NCBI GenBank assembly: GCA_965277895.1
Contig: CBDIDR010000001.1
Span: 1-64,000, forward strand
Direction of reading: 5' to 3'
From: GCA-2862585 sp965277895
GTDB taxonomy: Bacteria > Bacteroidota > Bacteroidia > Flavobacteriales > UBA7312
DNA: 64,000 nt
Part shown: positions 62,572 through 64,000 of the stretch, piece after piece
How the letters are laid out: each line of letters opens with the position of its first letter
Numbering within the stretch: the stretch's first letter is position 1
Translations under genes and position numbers: made by a program
The notes under the pieces: model-generated
Told to the model about the DNA's origin: nothing
Seen by the model: the letters and a program-made list of their open reading frames with translations, nothing else
Database searches by the model: none

Positions 62572-62915
62572 TAGTTAGCACGGATTATGAATGGTTGCTG
62601 ATTACTTTTCACTAACCCATGGTCAGCCACTAATGTTTGTACTTCTGTCTGTTTGCTTTGATACATAAGCAAAGACTTGGTGGTGATGTACTCCGAGCGC
62701 AAATCTTTTAGCTCTCTTTCTAAAGAAGAAATAGCTCTAATACTACTTTCTGCTCTGTAGGAATTATTGATATAAAACACTAGCAATAAGCAGATGTAAA
62801 GTGAAAATGGAAGTAATTCGAACAGTCCTTTTTCCAATATTTTCCCACTCATTACATCAGAGATATTAGTCTGAAATCCTTTTTTAGGTCGATATGTTTG
62901 TTTTAAATCTTTCAC
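62571..62915 (-). CDS. ftsL: FtsL-like division protein
   Basis: 114 residues: a 35-residue cytosolic part, one helix (about 34-50) and a coiled-coil-like periplasmic part (ISSLERELKDLRSEYITTKS). Size, topology and place between rsmH (4-nt overlap) and ftsI (one-base overlap) fit FtsL, which recruits FtsW and FtsI. The sequence itself is not well conserved. Confidence 0.8.
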   Translation of the reverse strand: MKDLKQTYRPKKGFQTNISDVMSGKILEKGLFELLPFSLYICLLLVFYINNSYRAESSIRAISSLERELKDLRSEYITTKSLLMYQSKQTEVQTLVADHGLVKSNQQPFIIRAN

Positions 62916-63811
62916 GCTAACTTTTCACTTACTCTTAGTTTTGCACTTCTAGATCTTGGGTTACTTTCCAATTCTTCTTCTGAAGCAGTAATTGGTTTTT
63001 TAGAAATCGCTTTTAAAATCACCTTAGGGACACCGTAAAAATCTTTCTCTATTTCCCCTTTGAAATTACCTGACTTGATTAGGTTCTTTACTAATCTATC
63101 CTCCAAAGAATGGTAGGAAATCACAGAAAGTCGTCCACCTTCTTTCAGGAGGTCAACAGATTGTAATAGCATCTCTTTCAATGCTTTTAGTTCGTCATTT
63201 ACTTCAATTCGAATAGCCTGAAATAATTGAGCCAATATCTTGTTACTCTTGTGTGGTGGGACGTGTTTTTTGACAGCCTCCTTGAGGTCTTCTGTTGTCA
63301 CAATCTCTCTGTTTTCTCGAGAAGATAGGATAGATTTTGCAAGTGAATATGCATTTTTAAGCTCTCCATATTCTCTAAATATTCGACACAAATCATCTAG
63401 CTCGTATTCGTTCACCACTTGCTTTGCCGATAAATCTTGAGTAGTATTCATTCGCATATCTAACTCACCTTCCTCGCGAATAGAAAAACCTCTTTCAGCA
63501 GTATCAAATTGGTAGGATGAAACACCTAAGTCCGCTAGAATTCCATCTACTTTGAGAACCCCTTCGAGCCTCAAAAACTTTTGCATAAATCGAAAGTTCT
63601 GATTGATAAGAACAAATCGATTATCATCAATTGAATTCTTTTGTGCGTCAGTATCTTGATCGAAAGCAAAGAGTGTGCCTTTATCTAGTTTTTCTAAAAT
63701 AGATTTTGAATGTCCACCACCACCAAAAGTGACGTCAACATAAGTTCCGTTGGGGTCAATACGAAGGCCAGCAATTGATTCTTTTAATAATACTGCCTCG
63801 TGATATCCCAT
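62912..63811 (-). CDS. rsmH: 16S rRNA (cytosine(1402)-N(4))-methyltransferase
   Basis: 299 residues. MGYHEAVLLKESIAGL start, SAM site DVTFGGGGHSKSIL (26-39), DLGVSSYQFDTAERGFS, then FQAIRIEVNDEL and SYHSLEDRLVKN, all typical of RsmH (MraW). It adds a methyl group to C1402 in the ribosomal P site. Its ATG overlaps the mraZ stop (TAATG). Confidence 0.97.
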   Translation of the reverse strand: MGYHEAVLLKESIAGLRIDPNGTYVDVTFGGGGHSKSILEKLDKGTLFAFDQDTDAQKNSIDDNRFVLINQNFRFMQKFLRLEGVLKVDGILADLGVSSYQFDTAERGFSIREEGELDMRMNTTQDLSAKQVVNEYELDDLCRIFREYGELKNAYSLAKSILSSRENREIVTTEDLKEAVKKHVPPHKSNKILAQLFQAIRIEVNDELKALKEMLLQSVDLLKEGGRLSVISYHSLEDRLVKNLIKSGNFKGEIEKDFYGVPKVILKAISKKPITASEEELESNPRSRSAKLRVSEKLA

Positions 63812-64000
63812 TAGTCTTCGTTTTGAATTGAACCCATTACCTCTTCTGCTAAGTCTGCGAAATCCGTAGTAGCTTCTTTGAGAACTTGCTCGTATTGATC
63901 TTTATCCCATATTTCTATCATGTTAAGCGAGCATGAAAGGACAATATTTTTTGAAATCGAAGCGAAGGAAATGAGGTCTTTAGGCACCTGTAATCGTGAA
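63811..64000 (-). CDS. mraZ: MraZ, C-terminal part (start outside the window)
   Basis: The last 62 residues, cut by the right edge. SRLQVPKDLISFASISKNIV is the second SpoVT/AbrB-like repeat (R-L-x-x-P-K-x-L); an acidic helix follows and the protein ends VMGSIQNED. MraZ is the regulator at the head of the dcw cluster and a putative repressor of it. Its stop overlaps the rsmH start. Confidence 0.92.
   Translation of the reverse strand, partial: SRLQVPKDLISFASISKNIVLSCSLNMIEIWDKDQYEQVLKEATTDFADLAEEVMGSIQNED

Noticed and set aside
1..64000. CRISPR arrays, tRNA or rRNA genes, insertion sequences, prophage or defence genes
   Set aside because: I looked for spaced repeats, cloverleaf-like segments, transposase and integrase motifs and found none. 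A structured-RNA scan would settle small RNAs that I cannot see by eye.

Overview
The window is a gene-dense, AT-rich (roughly one-third GC by eye) stretch of a Bacteroidota chromosome, almost certainly from the class Flavobacteriia. Four things point there: the gliding genes gldE and gldD behind mutY and ssb; two secreted proteins with C-terminal type IX secretion (T9SS) sorting domains; recurrent Bacteroidota-type promoter -7 boxes (TAnnTTTG) with almost no Shine-Dalgarno sequences; and a division/cell-wall (dcw) cluster that lacks murF and ddl. I cannot name the genus. No tRNA, rRNA, CRISPR array, prophage, insertion sequence or defence island was recognised, and no intergenic gap exceeds about 160 bases. 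I found no clear undescribed multi-gene system; this is mostly core chromosome with a few odd spots.

Layout. 1-4.65 kb: ABC transporter ATPase (cut by the window edge), cobalamin adenosyltransferase, a DUF2795 protein, secA. 4.65-10.9 kb, minus strand: pabB, tilS, a membrane protein and dsbD form a tight operon, followed by a broken yifB/comM remnant and pnuC. 11-20.7 kb: lnt; pssA-purS; kdsD-tatC-lptB; recQ; a TauE/SafE protein with an M20 amidohydrolase; a metallo-beta-lactamase-fold hydrolase. 20.7-28.4 kb: a membrane prenyltransferase-like gene, kynureninase, kynurenine 3-monooxygenase and an MFS protein (minus), then gcvP (plus). 28.5-32.5 kb: two tandem T9SS cargo paralogues and the orphan tail of a third. 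32.5-38.3 kb: mlaE-mlaF; a tiny lipoprotein, feoA, feoB, a SprT-like protease and a mannose-1-phosphate guanylyltransferase. 38.3-45.2 kb: fumC, a 48-residue membrane protein, arsC-like, prfB, recX, MFS, RNase G, a 29-residue AURKAIP1/COX24-like protein, HU. 45.3-48.7 kb: mutY, ssb, gldE, gldD. 48.7-64 kb, minus strand: the dcw cluster from mraZ (cut by the edge) to ftsZ, then a yqeY-like gene.

How it fits together. Envelope building dominates: peptidoglycan precursors (murE, mraY, murD, murG, murC), the divisome (ftsL, ftsI, ftsW, ftsQ, ftsA, ftsZ), LPS supply and export (kdsD, lptB), lipoprotein maturation (lnt), lipid transport (mlaEF), phospholipid synthesis (pssA) and export (secA, tatC, T9SS cargo with GldD/GldE). 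The spots most worth a second look are the decayed yifB, the T9SS tail remnant, three very small genes (29, 46 and 48 residues) and a set of seven genes whose -7 box lies only 4-6 nt before the start codon, implying leaderless mRNAs.
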